Below the pieces are notes generated by a model, which saw only the letters and a program-made list of their open reading frames with translations, searched no databases and had not been told where the DNA came from. Below, one piece after another: positions 47,681-55,987 of a DNA stretch of 64,000 bases (positions are counted from its first letter, which is position 1; every line of letters starts with the position of its first letter). A program made the position numbers and the translations under genes. The DNA is from Psychrobacillus sp. INOP01 (lineage in GTDB: Bacteria; Bacillota; Bacilli; Bacillales_A; Planococcaceae): assembly GCF_018140925.1 (NCBI RefSeq), contig NZ_CP073315.1, positions 1,612,001 to 1,676,000 on the forward strand. The letters run 5' to 3'.

Positions 47681-47744
47681 CTATTAAACAAACTAATTTT
47701 GAGAGAGATTTAAGTATTAAAAAAAGTGAAAATAACCTTTAGGT

Positions 47745-48345
47745 CAAAATCTGTTTCTATCGTTTTCAGTGGGCTTTGGACAGATCTGTTGCAATAATAT
47801 GACCGGTTTATTTTTCACAGAGGCTTCTCATGACTAACGTCATGAGAAGCCTCTCTTTTTTCAGTAATCTTATACGGTTAGTCTCTCCGTAGCCCTCTTA
47901 CAAAAACTCAAAACAGATTTAACATATTTATGGGAAGAAGGGAAGAAATTCTTTCCTACACATAGAGTAAGCGCCCGAAGATACAATTTCGGTCGCTACT
48001 CTCCTTCTCTATTGGATAGCTACTCACTATTTCTTTATAACTCCACTACTATATGAAAATTTCAGCAGAATTTATAAAGGATAATAGCATCCCTTCGATG
48101 ATTTCAGGATGATTTTTCCTTACATTATATTAAATTAATTCTTTATCTTGGCGATATGCTACGCAAATCTTATCGTTGAGTACTGCTCCCTTAGTTGATT
48201 GTAGTGGAAGGTGGCGACTCCGGCGGGATGAGTGAGACAGATGAGACGTCACAACGAAGCGTAGCTCGGTGACGGCTCATCGCTCACCCCGCGGAATGCG
48301 TCCGCCTGAAACGAAAATCAGCAGTGTTTATTGACTAGATTTTAA
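47745..48345 (+). repeat. Composite intergenic repeat, copy 2 (~600 bp)
   Basis: This is the longest copy. In order it has: the left end TTTCTATCGTTTTCAGTGGG; a 16-bp perfect hairpin with TAAC loop (47819-47854) followed by CTTTTTTCAGTAATCTTAT; the middle block with AAGATACAATTTCGGTCGCT and GGCGATATGCTACGC; and the right module with GGCGACTCCGGCGGGAT and TGCGTCCGCCTGAAACGAAA. It lies between two divergent genes. It aligns with 16,365-16,895 along its whole length but is about 70 bp longer in the middle. Confidence 0.85.
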
Positions 48346-48529
48346 TCTTCAAAATATCGGCAACACTACAATTATGGCAGCGAAAATTTATACTTTGTTG
48401 TTCTGTAAAAGAATAGTTTTTCCATTTTATATTACATTTTGATTTCTAATTGATTTTAATTCTATATATTTGTAGAAGATTATAGTTATTTTTGTTATGA
48501 TTACAAAAAGAATTCAGAGGTGATTTCAA

Positions 48530-49021
48530 ATGATTAGGGCGACTACGTTAGATGATATTTCGATGATTCAACAGATCGCAAAGGTCAGTTGGAACGATAC
48601 ATATAAAAATATTATACCTATTGACATACAATCGCTTTTTTTAGAAAAGGCTTATTCCCCTATGATGCTAGTTAAAAGAATAGAAAAGACTATTTTCTTA
48701 GTTGCTGAGTATGAAGGTAAGCCTATTGGTTTTGCCAATTTTACATATGTGGACGAAGATGGTGATGCAGAACTAACTGCAATTTATGTATTACCGGAGT
48801 ACAAACACATTGGATATGGAAAAAAGCTATTATTAGCCGGGCTAAATGAAATGCCAGCTGGTCGACAACTATTTGTTTACGTTGAAAGCGAAAATGATAG
48901 CGCTCGTCATTTTTATGAAAATTTCGGCTTTGAGTGTTTAGAAGAATTCGATGAATATTTTGAAGGACATCCTTTAACTACAGCTAAATATGTATATCTA
49001 TTGAAAACACCGGCCTATTAG
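48530..49021 (+). CDS. GNAT-family N-acetyltransferase
   Basis: This 163-residue protein is a single GNAT domain. The acetyl-CoA loop is YVLPEYKHIGYGKKLL (motif A, near residues 85-100), and VESENDSARHFYENFGFE is motif B. The ATG has AGAGGTG upstream. The substrate is unknown. It is monocistronic with a strong terminator. Confidence 0.9.
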   Translation: MIRATTLDDISMIQQIAKVSWNDTYKNIIPIDIQSLFLEKAYSPMMLVKRIEKTIFLVAEYEGKPIGFANFTYVDEDGDAELTAIYVLPEYKHIGYGKKLLLAGLNEMPAGRQLFVYVESENDSARHFYENFGFECLEEFDEYFEGHPLTTAKYVYLLKTPAY

Positions 49022-49034
49022 GTCGGTGTTTTTG
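49006..49034 (+). terminator. Intrinsic terminator of the GNAT gene
   Basis: AACACCGGCC/GGTCGGTGTT is followed by TTTGTG; the 5' arm lies within the last codons of the gene. Confidence 0.85.
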
Positions 49035-49038
49035 TGAA

Positions 49039-49506
49039 TTAAAGTGTCTTCTCTGTTGTATAGAATTCCTCTTGGAGTTGAACTGGTGGTTTACGGACAA
49101 AGCACATGATTGCCGCGATATACAATAGAAGAGATGTTGGCGATAGTATGCCAGCAAATAGACCTGCTATGATGAACATAATTCCTGCTAACTTAGGGTT
49201 TTTATTTTTTGAAATAGAAACTATTCCGATAATATTCAAGATCAAGCTAATTACAAGAATGATGACAAATACCCAGCCAAATATATTGAACGCATCAATA
49301 ACTAAGTCCATATTATCGTCTATAATTTGCAAATCCGCTTCCGTCATGGTTGGTTCCTCGGCAATGACGTTCTGGAATTCGGTTGTGAAAGCTTCATCTT
49401 TCAATACGTTGCTTCCACTTATCACTAAAATTGTTACTAAAATGATGCTAAGTAATGTCATAATTGCACTAATGACACCTAATACTATTTCTCCTGTACG
49501 TGACAT
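49039..49506 (-). CDS. DUF4064-type membrane protein
   Basis: This ~155-residue protein has an N-terminal helix (IVLGVISAIMTLLSIILVTI), an acidic external loop (about 35-70) and two or three C-terminal helices, with SISKNKNPKLAGIMFIIAGL as in DUF4064 proteins. The ATG at 49506 is preceded by GAGGGG at ten bases. The function is unknown. Confidence 0.78.
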   Translation of the reverse strand: MSRTGEIVLGVISAIMTLLSIILVTILVISGSNVLKDEAFTTEFQNVIAEEPTMTEADLQIIDDNMDLVIDAFNIFGWVFVIILVISLILNIIGIVSISKNKNPKLAGIMFIIAGLFAGILSPTSLLLYIAAIMCFVRKPPVQLQEEFYTTEKTL

Positions 49507-49612
49507 AGAATTCAGTCCCCTCATTTTTTATGTGTTCCTTTTAATTCTACGATAAATACTTGAAAAAGTTTCGTATAATTTTAATGTCCCCTTCATAATA
49601 TAGTTTAAACCT

Positions 49613-49638
49613 GTTTAAAAATCCAAGGACAAGGGTAT
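49613..49638 (+). promoter_or_regulatory. Sigma-B promoter of the 32-residue membrane protein
   Basis: GTTTAA (49613-49618), a 14-nt spacer and GGGTAT (49633-49638) match the B. subtilis sigma-B consensus at every position I know. The start codon lies 38 nt downstream. Confidence 0.8.
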
Positions 49639-49675
49639 TAATAAACTATTAACGAAAATAGAGAGGATGAGTTTC

Positions 49676-49774
49676 ATGGAAAAAAAATTAATTTTTAGCC
49701 AATCAGATTTCCTTTATACGTTGGCAGGTGCATCGGCATTAACAGGAATTTTAGTATTTTTTACACAAATTTAA
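49676..49774 (+). CDS. Tiny membrane protein, 32 residues
   Basis: This short frame begins MEKKLIFSQSDFLYTLAG and continues as a single hydrophobic helix ending FFTQI. GAGG lies nine bases before the ATG, a sigma-B-type promoter lies upstream and a terminator follows 10 bases after the stop. Together these make it a real gene despite its size. It would be a single-span general-stress membrane peptide. I do not recognise a family. Confidence 0.7.
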   Translation: MEKKLIFSQSDFLYTLAGASALTGILVFFTQI

Positions 49775-49783
49775 TAAGATTAT

Positions 49784-49830
49784 TATAAAAAGGCAATCCT
49801 TTTCTAAAAAGAAGCGGATTGCCTTTTTGT
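49784..49830. terminator. Bidirectional terminator
   Basis: AAAAAGGCAATCC pairs with GGATTGCCTTTTT, serving the tiny gene on the plus strand and the small GNAT gene on the minus strand. Confidence 0.85.
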
Positions 49831-49831
49831 T

Positions 49832-50113
49832 TTATGCTTTTACATCATCATATTCGTCAGATTTTGAGAAGGCTGCCACTACATACGAGCAAACTGGCTC
49901 CATCTTTAGCTCCTGCTCTCTCGCATAAGAAGCAGCGCTATCTAATAATTTCTTAGCAACTCCCTGGCCTCTCAATTTATCAGAAACATATGTGTGATCC
50001 ATCACCATTACATCCCCAAGTAACGTCCATGTAATTTCCCCTAGTCTTTCTCCGCCTTGTATATATTGATAAGCATAAACATCGTTTCCTAATTCTTTGA
50101 ATTGAAATTCCAT
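49832..50113 (-). CDS. Small GNAT acetyltransferase, YidJ/Gcn5-like
   Basis: This 93-residue protein of the short GNAT_2-like family contains DHTYVSDKLRGQGVAKKLLD (acetyl-CoA loop) and KMEPVCSYVVAAFSKSDEY with the family's conserved Cys/Tyr. Such proteins are about 90-100 residues. The ATG has AAGGAG upstream. The substrate is unknown. Confidence 0.88.
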   Translation of the reverse strand: MEFQFKELGNDVYAYQYIQGGERLGEITWTLLGDVMVMDHTYVSDKLRGQGVAKKLLDSAASYAREQELKMEPVCSYVVAAFSKSDEYDDVKA

Positions 50114-50146
50114 CTTTAACCACTCCTTTTCTGAATTTTAGCATAT

Positions 50147-51115
50147 TTATTTATTGATTGACAACGGACGCAACTTTGCTTCAATTTCTTCTCTTCTTGT
50201 TTCTAGAAAAGGTGGTAGTGCTAACCTTTCTCCCAAGGTCTCCATTGGTTCATCTGTATCGAATCCTGGCTCATCCGTAGACAGTTCAAATAAAATACCA
50301 TTCGGTTCTCTGAAATAGATTGCCTTGAAATAGTAACGGTCCACTAATCCAGACGTCGTAAAGCCATTTTCGCGTAAACGCTCCTCCCATTTTGGATAAT
50401 CCTCCATAGTGGGAATTCGAAATGCTACATGATGTACACTTCCGCGTCCAGGTCGCTCCATTGGTAAATCTGTACGTGTCTCTACATGAACTTCGCCAGC
50501 TGGACCGCCTTTTCCAGTCGTATAAACCTGGATATGTGGCATTTCATTGATGTCGGATGGGTAAGAACCTGCTAACTCAAATCCAAGTATTTCTATTAAT
50601 ACTTTTTTTGTAGCCGCTGGTTTTCGGACAGTTAGCTTTATTGGACCTAGGCCAACAATTGCATTATCAGCTGAAATCTCCTCCTTAACCCATGCTTCAC
50701 CATAGGGAATTCCAGTCCCATCGTCGACAACTAGCATATGCCGTGCCCCTTCAAAATCTTCAAAGTAAAGTGTACTACGACCAAATCGTTCTGTAATGGA
50801 ATCATGTGATATACCTAGCTTCTCAAATCTACTTTTCCAAAATTGCAGTGCTTCCTCACTTTTTACACGGAAACCTGTATTACTGATACTTGATACTCCT
50901 GGATATGTTCTTCCTGCTTGTGGTATGTCAAAGTATGTCATATCCGTTCCTGGTGAGCCTACCGCATCTGCGTAAAATAAATGATAGGAGGACGGATTAT
51001 CCTGATTTACACTTTTTTTCACTAATCGCATTCCTAAAATTCTTGTGTAGAAGTCGTGATTTTTATCAGCGTCAGCGGTAATTGCTGAGACGTGGTGGAT
51101 TCCTGCCAATTTCAT
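50147..51115 (-). CDS. mhqO: Ring-cleaving dioxygenase, MhqO-like (VOC fold)
   Basis: This 322-residue protein has two vicinal-oxygen-chelate modules (about 1-145 and 155-310). Likely metal ligands are His8 in IHHVSAITADADKNHDFY, His in GSVHHVAFRIP near 228 and Glu in GILFELSTDEPG near 278. In B. subtilis, MhqO-type enzymes are induced by quinones through MhqR and detoxify hydroquinones (established). No mhqR or hydrolase gene lies beside it here. The family is sure; the substrate is inferred. Confidence 0.88.
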   Translation of the reverse strand: MKLAGIHHVSAITADADKNHDFYTRILGMRLVKKSVNQDNPSSYHLFYADAVGSPGTDMTYFDIPQAGRTYPGVSSISNTGFRVKSEEALQFWKSRFEKLGISHDSITERFGRSTLYFEDFEGARHMLVVDDGTGIPYGEAWVKEEISADNAIVGLGPIKLTVRKPAATKKVLIEILGFELAGSYPSDINEMPHIQVYTTGKGGPAGEVHVETRTDLPMERPGRGSVHHVAFRIPTMEDYPKWEERLRENGFTTSGLVDRYYFKAIYFREPNGILFELSTDEPGFDTDEPMETLGERLALPPFLETRREEIEAKLRPLSINK

Positions 51116-51329
51116 TTGTTTTCCTCCTTTTGCTAATTACTTTGAATTCAAGATATATTATTTGTTATATTAACAAAGGGTTGGACCTTTTGCAAATAAA
51201 GTGAATAAGGGGAATAGATTTTATACTAGAGCCCCTCTCGCTATTCAAGAGGACAACAACTCTATATACATAGAATATATTCTATGCGGGAACAAGCATA
51301 TCCCCATTACTTTACTACATCAAACAAAA

Positions 51330-51357
51330 CCCTCCTGTCCAATAATAGACGGGAGGG
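51330..51357 (-). terminator. Intrinsic terminator of the ypuA-like gene
   Basis: The minus strand has CCCTCCCGTC/GACAGGAGGG followed by TTTTGTTTG. Confidence 0.85.
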
Positions 51358-51364
51358 CTACATA

Positions 51365-52279
51365 TCAGTTGAAGATAGAGCGAATCGAATCAATTAGATC
51401 TTTAAAGAAGTTTTTAACACCTTCCCAAAATCCTTCATTGTCGACAATTGCAGCAATTTTATCTTCAATTGTTTTACTTAAATCATTCAGTTCATCTGAC
51501 CATTTGCTGAAGTCGATATCTAATTGACGAATGCGGTCCATTAAATCGATTAATAGCTGGCGATCTTTTTCTGAAAGCTCAATGTTTAGATTGGTTAATT
51601 GCTCGGAAACAATTTTCTCCACTTCTTCACGGGAAACTGGATTTTGTTCAGCAATTTGCTTTTTGATTTCCGTTAGTAATTCACTTACTTTTGCTTCATC
51701 AATACCCGCATCTTTTGCTAAACTAGTAGCAATAGATAGTTCGTCATTTGCTACATCAGTACGCTCAGGGTCTAGTTTTTCACCTGTAACCTCATAAGCT
51801 TTGTATATTCCTACTAGAGCCGAATGGCCAGTCACAGGCTTGGGTGCAGCAATTTCTACTACTGCATCCGTAATTCCAGCAGTAAGCATAGCATTTGCAT
51901 ACATTTCAGATGTTACTTCGGTAATATCATCTGGCGTAACAATGCTTATGACCAGACCTTTTCCAGCATCTTTTCTTGTAATTTTAGCAGAAGAGAACAT
52001 TCTTGCAGATGCGTCTCCGTCCTGTAAATAAGTTGCTAGATCCTGACCAGTTACTTCTATTTCTTGAACATCTGATTTATCCGTTATTTTCAAGCTTTTC
52101 TTTACGCTATCTTTTTGTTCAGCAGTTAGGTTTCCACCATATACTACAATAGGTGCACCAAATTTTTCGTTTACAACTTCTTCAGTGGAGCCATCTGAAT
52201 CTGCCATTGAAGAAGTAGGTGCGATGACCATACCAATTAATAACATAGCTGTAATGAATGGCAAAAATAATTTCTTCAT
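51365..52279 (-). CDS. ypuA: DUF1002 secreted protein, YpuA-like
   Basis: This 304-residue protein has a signal peptide (cleavage likely after SSMA, near residue 26) and a DUF1002 domain (about 40-240, with FGAPIVVYGGNLT and ITDAVVEIAAPKPVTGHSAL). An amphipathic C-terminal tail ends FFKDLIDSIRSIFN. It matches YpuA in length and order. The protein should be exported; its role is unknown. It is monocistronic. Confidence 0.9.
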   Translation of the reverse strand: MKKLFLPFITAMLLIGMVIAPTSSMADSDGSTEEVVNEKFGAPIVVYGGNLTAEQKDSVKKSLKITDKSDVQEIEVTGQDLATYLQDGDASARMFSSAKITRKDAGKGLVISIVTPDDITEVTSEMYANAMLTAGITDAVVEIAAPKPVTGHSALVGIYKAYEVTGEKLDPERTDVANDELSIATSLAKDAGIDEAKVSELLTEIKKQIAEQNPVSREEVEKIVSEQLTNLNIELSEKDRQLLIDLMDRIRQLDIDFSKWSDELNDLSKTIEDKIAAIVDNEGFWEGVKNFFKDLIDSIRSIFN

Positions 52280-52324
52280 TCTATTAACCCCTTTCCCTTC
52301 TATTCCTTCAATAATACGAAAACA

Positions 52325-52363
52325 GGAGTAAAAAGTTCCGACTAATCGATTCCTTTTACTCCA
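52325..52363 (-). terminator. Intrinsic terminator of cvfB
   Basis: The minus strand has GGAGTAAAAGG/CTTTTTACTCC around a loop, followed by TGTTTTCG. Confidence 0.75.
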
Positions 52364-52369
52364 TATGAA

Positions 52370-53230
52370 TTACATTTTCAATTGTGTCCAACCATCTTCT
52401 TGAACAATTTTTTTATCTTTCATCAGTTTGCCTAGGGCACGTTTGAACGCCGCTTTACTCATGCTGAACATTTCTTGAATTTCATCTGGAGATGACTTAT
52501 CTGTAAATGGCATTTTACCGCCGACATCATTTAAATAACGGAATATAGATTCTGCATCGTCCTCTAAACGTTCATGTCTACGTGGTAGTAGTGAACCATT
52601 CAATGATCCATCCTCTTTCACATCAATAATTCGAACAGTCAAATCTTCCCCTAGTCTTGGTTCATTTAGTCGTTCTGACTCATGCACAAAAATACGATAG
52701 TTTTCTGGAACGCTTAACAAAAAAGTACCTACAGGTAGCAAACGATACGCACGCGCTTGAAGATTCTGATTGAATAATGTCGTTGGAGCGTCTATATATA
52801 ACTCCTCTACTCTATCCTCGGTAGCTAAACGTCCGAATAACTCACCATCTTTATCTGTACGAAGAGTCATATATAAATGATCACCAACAGCCGGCCATAA
52901 TTCTTTAATTTTCGGTAGATCGTCCTCTTTAACCTGAACTTCCTTGGACGTACCGATATCGACAAATACACCTTCTCTATCAGCTACTTTAATAACACGA
53001 GCCCAACCGTATGTGCCTTTTTGAATAGATGGAAGCTGCGTTGTGGCAGATAGATTCCCTCGTCTGTCCACAAACAAGAATGCTTCAATTGTGCCACCAA
53101 CCTCTAAGTCCTCTGGAGCCTCAGATGCATTTAACGGAATGTCCATTCCATCATATGTTAAAACCCATTTCGATCCGTCTTGTTCTTTCACTTGTAACTT
53201 TACTATTTCTCCTGATGCTGTTCCTATCAA
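52370..53230 (-). CDS. cvfB: CvfB-type S1 RNA-binding protein
   Basis: This ~286-residue protein has tandem S1-like OB domains (one near 70-130, YGWARVIKVADREGVFVDIG; another near 150-215) and a C-terminal winged helix (SSPDEIQEMFSMSKAAFKRA). CvfB binds RNA and affects virulence factors in S. aureus (established); the B. subtilis relative is YitL. The start TTG 53230 has AAGGAG upstream; an ATG eight codons earlier has no ribosome site. Confidence 0.9.
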   Translation of the reverse strand: MIGTASGEIVKLQVKEQDGSKWVLTYDGMDIPLNASEAPEDLEVGGTIEAFLFVDRRGNLSATTQLPSIQKGTYGWARVIKVADREGVFVDIGTSKEVQVKEDDLPKIKELWPAVGDHLYMTLRTDKDGELFGRLATEDRVEELYIDAPTTLFNQNLQARAYRLLPVGTFLLSVPENYRIFVHESERLNEPRLGEDLTVRIIDVKEDGSLNGSLLPRRHERLEDDAESIFRYLNDVGGKMPFTDKSSPDEIQEMFSMSKAAFKRALGKLMKDKKIVQEDGWTQLKM

Positions 53231-53288
53231 AATTACCGCTCTCCTTCTGACCATTTATGGTACTGATCTTTACCTGTTATTTTTGATT

Positions 53289-53540
53289 TTATAGAGCATT
53301 ATCAGCTCGGATAAATAATGACGCTTCACTATCCTCTAACTTTTGTAATATTGCTCCACCCTGACTTACCGACAATGTTATCCAAATTTCATCACAGGTA
53401 TAACTGTCCCTTATTTCATGAACTTTCACAAGAACATTATGTGCTACTTCCCCTATAACCGATTCATCTGAATCATAAACCATAGTTATAAATTCATGAA
53501 TACAAAAGCGCGTAATAAATCCTTTACTTTCAAAACTCAA
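53289..53540 (-). CDS. Uncharacterised protein, 83 residues
   Basis: This short acidic protein (ITMVYDSDESVIGEVAHNVL, then SYTCDEIWITLSVSQGGAIL) has no recognised motif. The TTG start at 53540 has AAGGA seven bases upstream. It ends 58 bases before cvfB on the same strand and may be cotranscribed. It could be spurious; the regular ribosome site and lack of overlap favour a gene. Confidence 0.5.
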   Translation of the reverse strand: MSFESKGFITRFCIHEFITMVYDSDESVIGEVAHNVLVKVHEIRDSYTCDEIWITLSVSQGGAILQKLEDSEASLFIRADNAL

Positions 53541-53604
53541 CCCCATATCCTTCTCAAAGGTTGTATGTATGTTGTATTTGTTATCTCAATAATTCTAATG
53601 AAAA

Positions 53605-54024
53605 TTACTCACTATCCCTGTCTTGTAATTCCAAAAGCTTTGACTGTAATGCTGGATTCTCTTCTAAAAATAATACTAAATCTGCAATACGGTCGATGGA
53701 GTTCCAACTTAAATGATGTTCGATTCCTTCTACATCATTGTAAATATTCTCTTCCTTCACACCAATGATCCGTAAGAAATTTTCTAAAAGTTCATGTCTT
53801 TTCACCAATCTCTTGCCAAGTTTCATCCCTTTTGCGGTAAGAGTTAGTCCTCGATACTTTTCATATATTAAGAAGCCATCTTTATCTAATTTTTGAACCA
53901 TTTTTGTTACGGAAGATGGTAATACAGACAATGCTTCTGCAATATCAGACACACGAGCATACCCTTTCTGCTCGATTAACAAATAAATTTGTTCGATATG
54001 GTCTTCCATGCTTGGTGTTGGCAT
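53605..54024 (-). CDS. mntR: Manganese-dependent repressor MntR (DtxR family)
   Basis: This 139-residue protein has an N-terminal winged helix ([20 protein letters not shown]) and a C-terminal dimerisation/metal domain. The metal ligands expected for MntR are visible: Asp8 in [11 protein letters not shown], Glu11, His77 ([10 protein letters not shown]), and the EGIEHHLS segment near residue 100. It represses manganese import genes when Mn(II) is sufficient (established). No Mn transporter gene lies nearby. Confidence 0.95.
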   Translation of the reverse strand: MPTPSMEDHIEQIYLLIEQKGYARVSDIAEALSVLPSSVTKMVQKLDKDGFLIYEKYRGLTLTAKGMKLGKRLVKRHELLENFLRIIGVKEENIYNDVEGIEHHLSWNSIDRIADLVLFLEENPALQSKLLELQDRDSE

Positions 54025-54117
54025 ATATATCTTCCTTTCATCTCTACTCTATATATTTTACTACAATGAAGACCCTATCACAATTATAGATATTTTTTCC
54101 TATATCTCGATACATAT

Positions 54118-54148
54118 GAAAAACCTTATCAAATACAGACAAGGTTCT
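54118..54148 (-). terminator. Intrinsic terminator of the comFB-like gene
   Basis: The minus strand has AACCTTGTC/GATAAGGTT around a short loop, followed by TTTCAT. Confidence 0.65.
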
Positions 54149-54416
54149 AGTGGCGATGCGGGTATTTTCCCACAACGTAAATGGAGTGGATAATTCTTTT
54201 ATTGATCCATTCTAAGTTTTCTTTTGTATTTAAGCGTTCGAAAACGGCGTTTCTTCCTTTTTCTGTTGTAACGTAATGCGCCGGTAATGTATTTAAACTC
54301 AATGCGATAATATCTCGCTCGCATTGTTCACATTTGCAGAAGGTTTGGTATTCCGGACCTCTCATCAATACACTGACAAGACTATGAACTATTTCTTGCA
54401 TCACATTCGTAAGCAA
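54147..54416 (-). CDS. ComFB-like late competence protein
   Basis: This 89-residue protein has the ComFB family pattern: a helix with EIVHSLV, then CKCEQCERDIIALSLNTLPAHY, with two cysteines for a possible zinc site. The start is TTG with AAAGGAG eight bases upstream. ComFB proteins occur in the comF operon of B. subtilis, where the role is unclear; related proteins bind cyclic dinucleotides in cyanobacteria. Here it stands alone, away from comFA/comFC. Confidence 0.88.
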   Translation of the reverse strand: MLTNVMQEIVHSLVSVLMRGPEYQTFCKCEQCERDIIALSLNTLPAHYVTTEKGRNAVFERLNTKENLEWINKRIIHSIYVVGKYPHRH

Positions 54417-54453
54417 TGACTACACTCCTTTCATGCATAGAAAATGGAAGCAT

Positions 54454-54479
54454 GTTTAATACTATACCCAAAAGGGTAA
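54454..54479 (+). promoter_or_regulatory. Sigma-B promoter of the 51-residue membrane protein
   Basis: GTTTAA (54454-54459), a 14-nt spacer and GGGTAA (54474-54479) match the sigma-B consensus. The start codon lies 54 nt downstream. Confidence 0.8.
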
Positions 54480-54532
54480 AATTTTAATATCAACATGACT
54501 AATAAATAAAATAAAGAGAGGATGAATATACT

Positions 54533-54688
54533 ATGGGTAAAATTTTATGGGGAATAATCGTCGTATTAATCGTACTTTGGTTACTTGGTTTAGTATTGAA
54601 GATTGGCGGAGGACTTATTCACGCACTATTAATTATTGCAGGTATTATTTTTGTTGTTCAATTAATCACTGGAAAAAGATCAGTGTAA
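54533..54688 (+). CDS. Lmo0937-family small membrane protein, 51 residues
   Basis: This frame begins MGKILWGIIVVLIVLWLLGL and has two hydrophobic helices joined by KIGGGLIHALL, the pattern of the lmo0937/DUF5670 small membrane proteins. It has a GAGAGG ribosome site, a sigma-B-type promoter upstream and an intrinsic terminator a few bases after the stop. Membrane stabilisation under general stress is a reasonable inference; the function is not known. Confidence 0.85.
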   Translation: MGKILWGIIVVLIVLWLLGLVLKIGGGLIHALLIIAGIIFVVQLITGKRSV

Positions 54689-54689
54689 A

Positions 54690-54716
54690 GAAAGGTGTTG
54701 CCGAACTGGCAACACC
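54690..54716 (+). terminator. Intrinsic terminator of the lmo0937-like gene
   Basis: AGGTGTTGCC/GGCAACACCT is followed by TTTTTCT. Confidence 0.9.
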
Positions 54717-54842
54717 TTTTTCTATCTTTAATTTACTTATAACTAGCACCTAAAAGATTAGAAGATTGAGTTAAATTAAACTATCTACTCTTACATTGTC
54801 AATATTGCTCCGTTTTTATCGAAACTTTTTAAACAATATTTC

Positions 54843-55967
54843 TTAGATGGACTCTTGCGATTGCCTAACTTTGGCGTATATGCATGTATCCCTCAGCTTT
54901 TTCCCATCCGCAGATAAAGAATCTTTTTGCAGTATGCCTTCCAATGTATATCCAGACCTTTCTGCAACAGAGCGGCTTCGGACATTTTCACTATCACAAC
55001 GAATTTCTACTCGATTGGCATGTAATTCCTCAAATGCAAATTGGGTAATACGTTCACAGGCTTCTGTCATTAAACCTTTTCCTTCAAACTTGCTATCGAT
55101 CCAATAGCCAATTTCAAATTTACGAACATCCCAATCTATTCGATGTAATCCAGAAGCACCTACAAACTCATCTGTGTCTCTTAAATATAACTGAAGTCGT
55201 AAATCCTTTCGGGTTATAAAATCCGCAACCGCTTGGCGCATATTAGTAGTTATCTGCTCCAATGACTGTTTTTTTTGCGCCCATGGCATCCATTCTTTTA
55301 ATGCTGAATCCGAATTGATTACCGCCTTCCAAATTTCCTCGGCGTCTTCCACTTTAGGTGCACGTATCAACAAACGCTCCGTGTAAAATTCCTCAGGAAA
55401 AGAAAGCTCTTCTTTAACAGGTAAAGGTTTATGAAAATCTTCATCCCATTTCACCGGAGTGGCAGTCCCTTTTAAGAAATCCTCTCTCGTCAGACCATAT
55501 GTTACTGCATCATAGTAGGAATCCTCTTTAGGTGAAAACCAAGCTTGTCGTAGTTGAGCTTCCTTTACAAATCCAGCTCGCTCAAACGTTTTTCGCATCG
55601 CGAAATTATCTTGTCGTGTATGACCTTCTAAACGAATTTTTGCTTCTGGCAGTTGGAATACATATTCTGCTACAAGCTTTAATGCATTTGGTCCATAGCC
55701 GCTACCCCTAGCATGATCAGCAATACGCAAGTCAAAAAGGGGAATCTCATCTTGTAAATCATAAATTTTAACGAACCCAACTTTTTCATTTGCTTCGTTT
55801 TCAATCCAAAAGGTTTTCACTTCATCCGATTGATATCCACCCTCTTCAATCGTTTTCTCTATTAGCTCCCTTGCTGGGTGTGAGTTTCCATGATAGGGCC
55901 AACTATTTGTCGTCATAAAGTGGATTAGCTGCTCTTGTTCTTCCATTGTCCATTCCGTAAGCTTCAT
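54843..55967 (-). CDS. Two-domain GNAT acetyltransferase
   Basis: This 374-residue protein has two RimJ/RimL-type GNAT domains. Residues ~1-165 contain ADHARGSGYGPNALKLVAEY and DNFAMRKTFERAGFVKEA. Residues ~195-370 contain IGYWIDSKFEGKGLMTEACE and NVRSRSVAERSGYTLEGIL. Both halves keep the acetyl-CoA loop, so both may be active. The C-terminal half resembles ribosomal-protein serine acetyltransferases. It lies downstream of cadA on the same strand. The substrates are unknown. Confidence 0.88.
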   Translation of the reverse strand: MKLTEWTMEEQEQLIHFMTTNSWPYHGNSHPARELIEKTIEEGGYQSDEVKTFWIENEANEKVGFVKIYDLQDEIPLFDLRIADHARGSGYGPNALKLVAEYVFQLPEAKIRLEGHTRQDNFAMRKTFERAGFVKEAQLRQAWFSPKEDSYYDAVTYGLTREDFLKGTATPVKWDEDFHKPLPVKEELSFPEEFYTERLLIRAPKVEDAEEIWKAVINSDSALKEWMPWAQKKQSLEQITTNMRQAVADFITRKDLRLQLYLRDTDEFVGASGLHRIDWDVRKFEIGYWIDSKFEGKGLMTEACERITQFAFEELHANRVEIRCDSENVRSRSVAERSGYTLEGILQKDSLSADGKKLRDTCIYAKVRQSQESI

Positions 55968-55987
55968 TTTTCCTGCCTCCGTACGTG

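Noticed and set aside
51201-51527. 108-codon plus-strand frame
   Set aside because: It overlaps the ypuA-like gene antisense and its terminator, and has no recognisable protein features.
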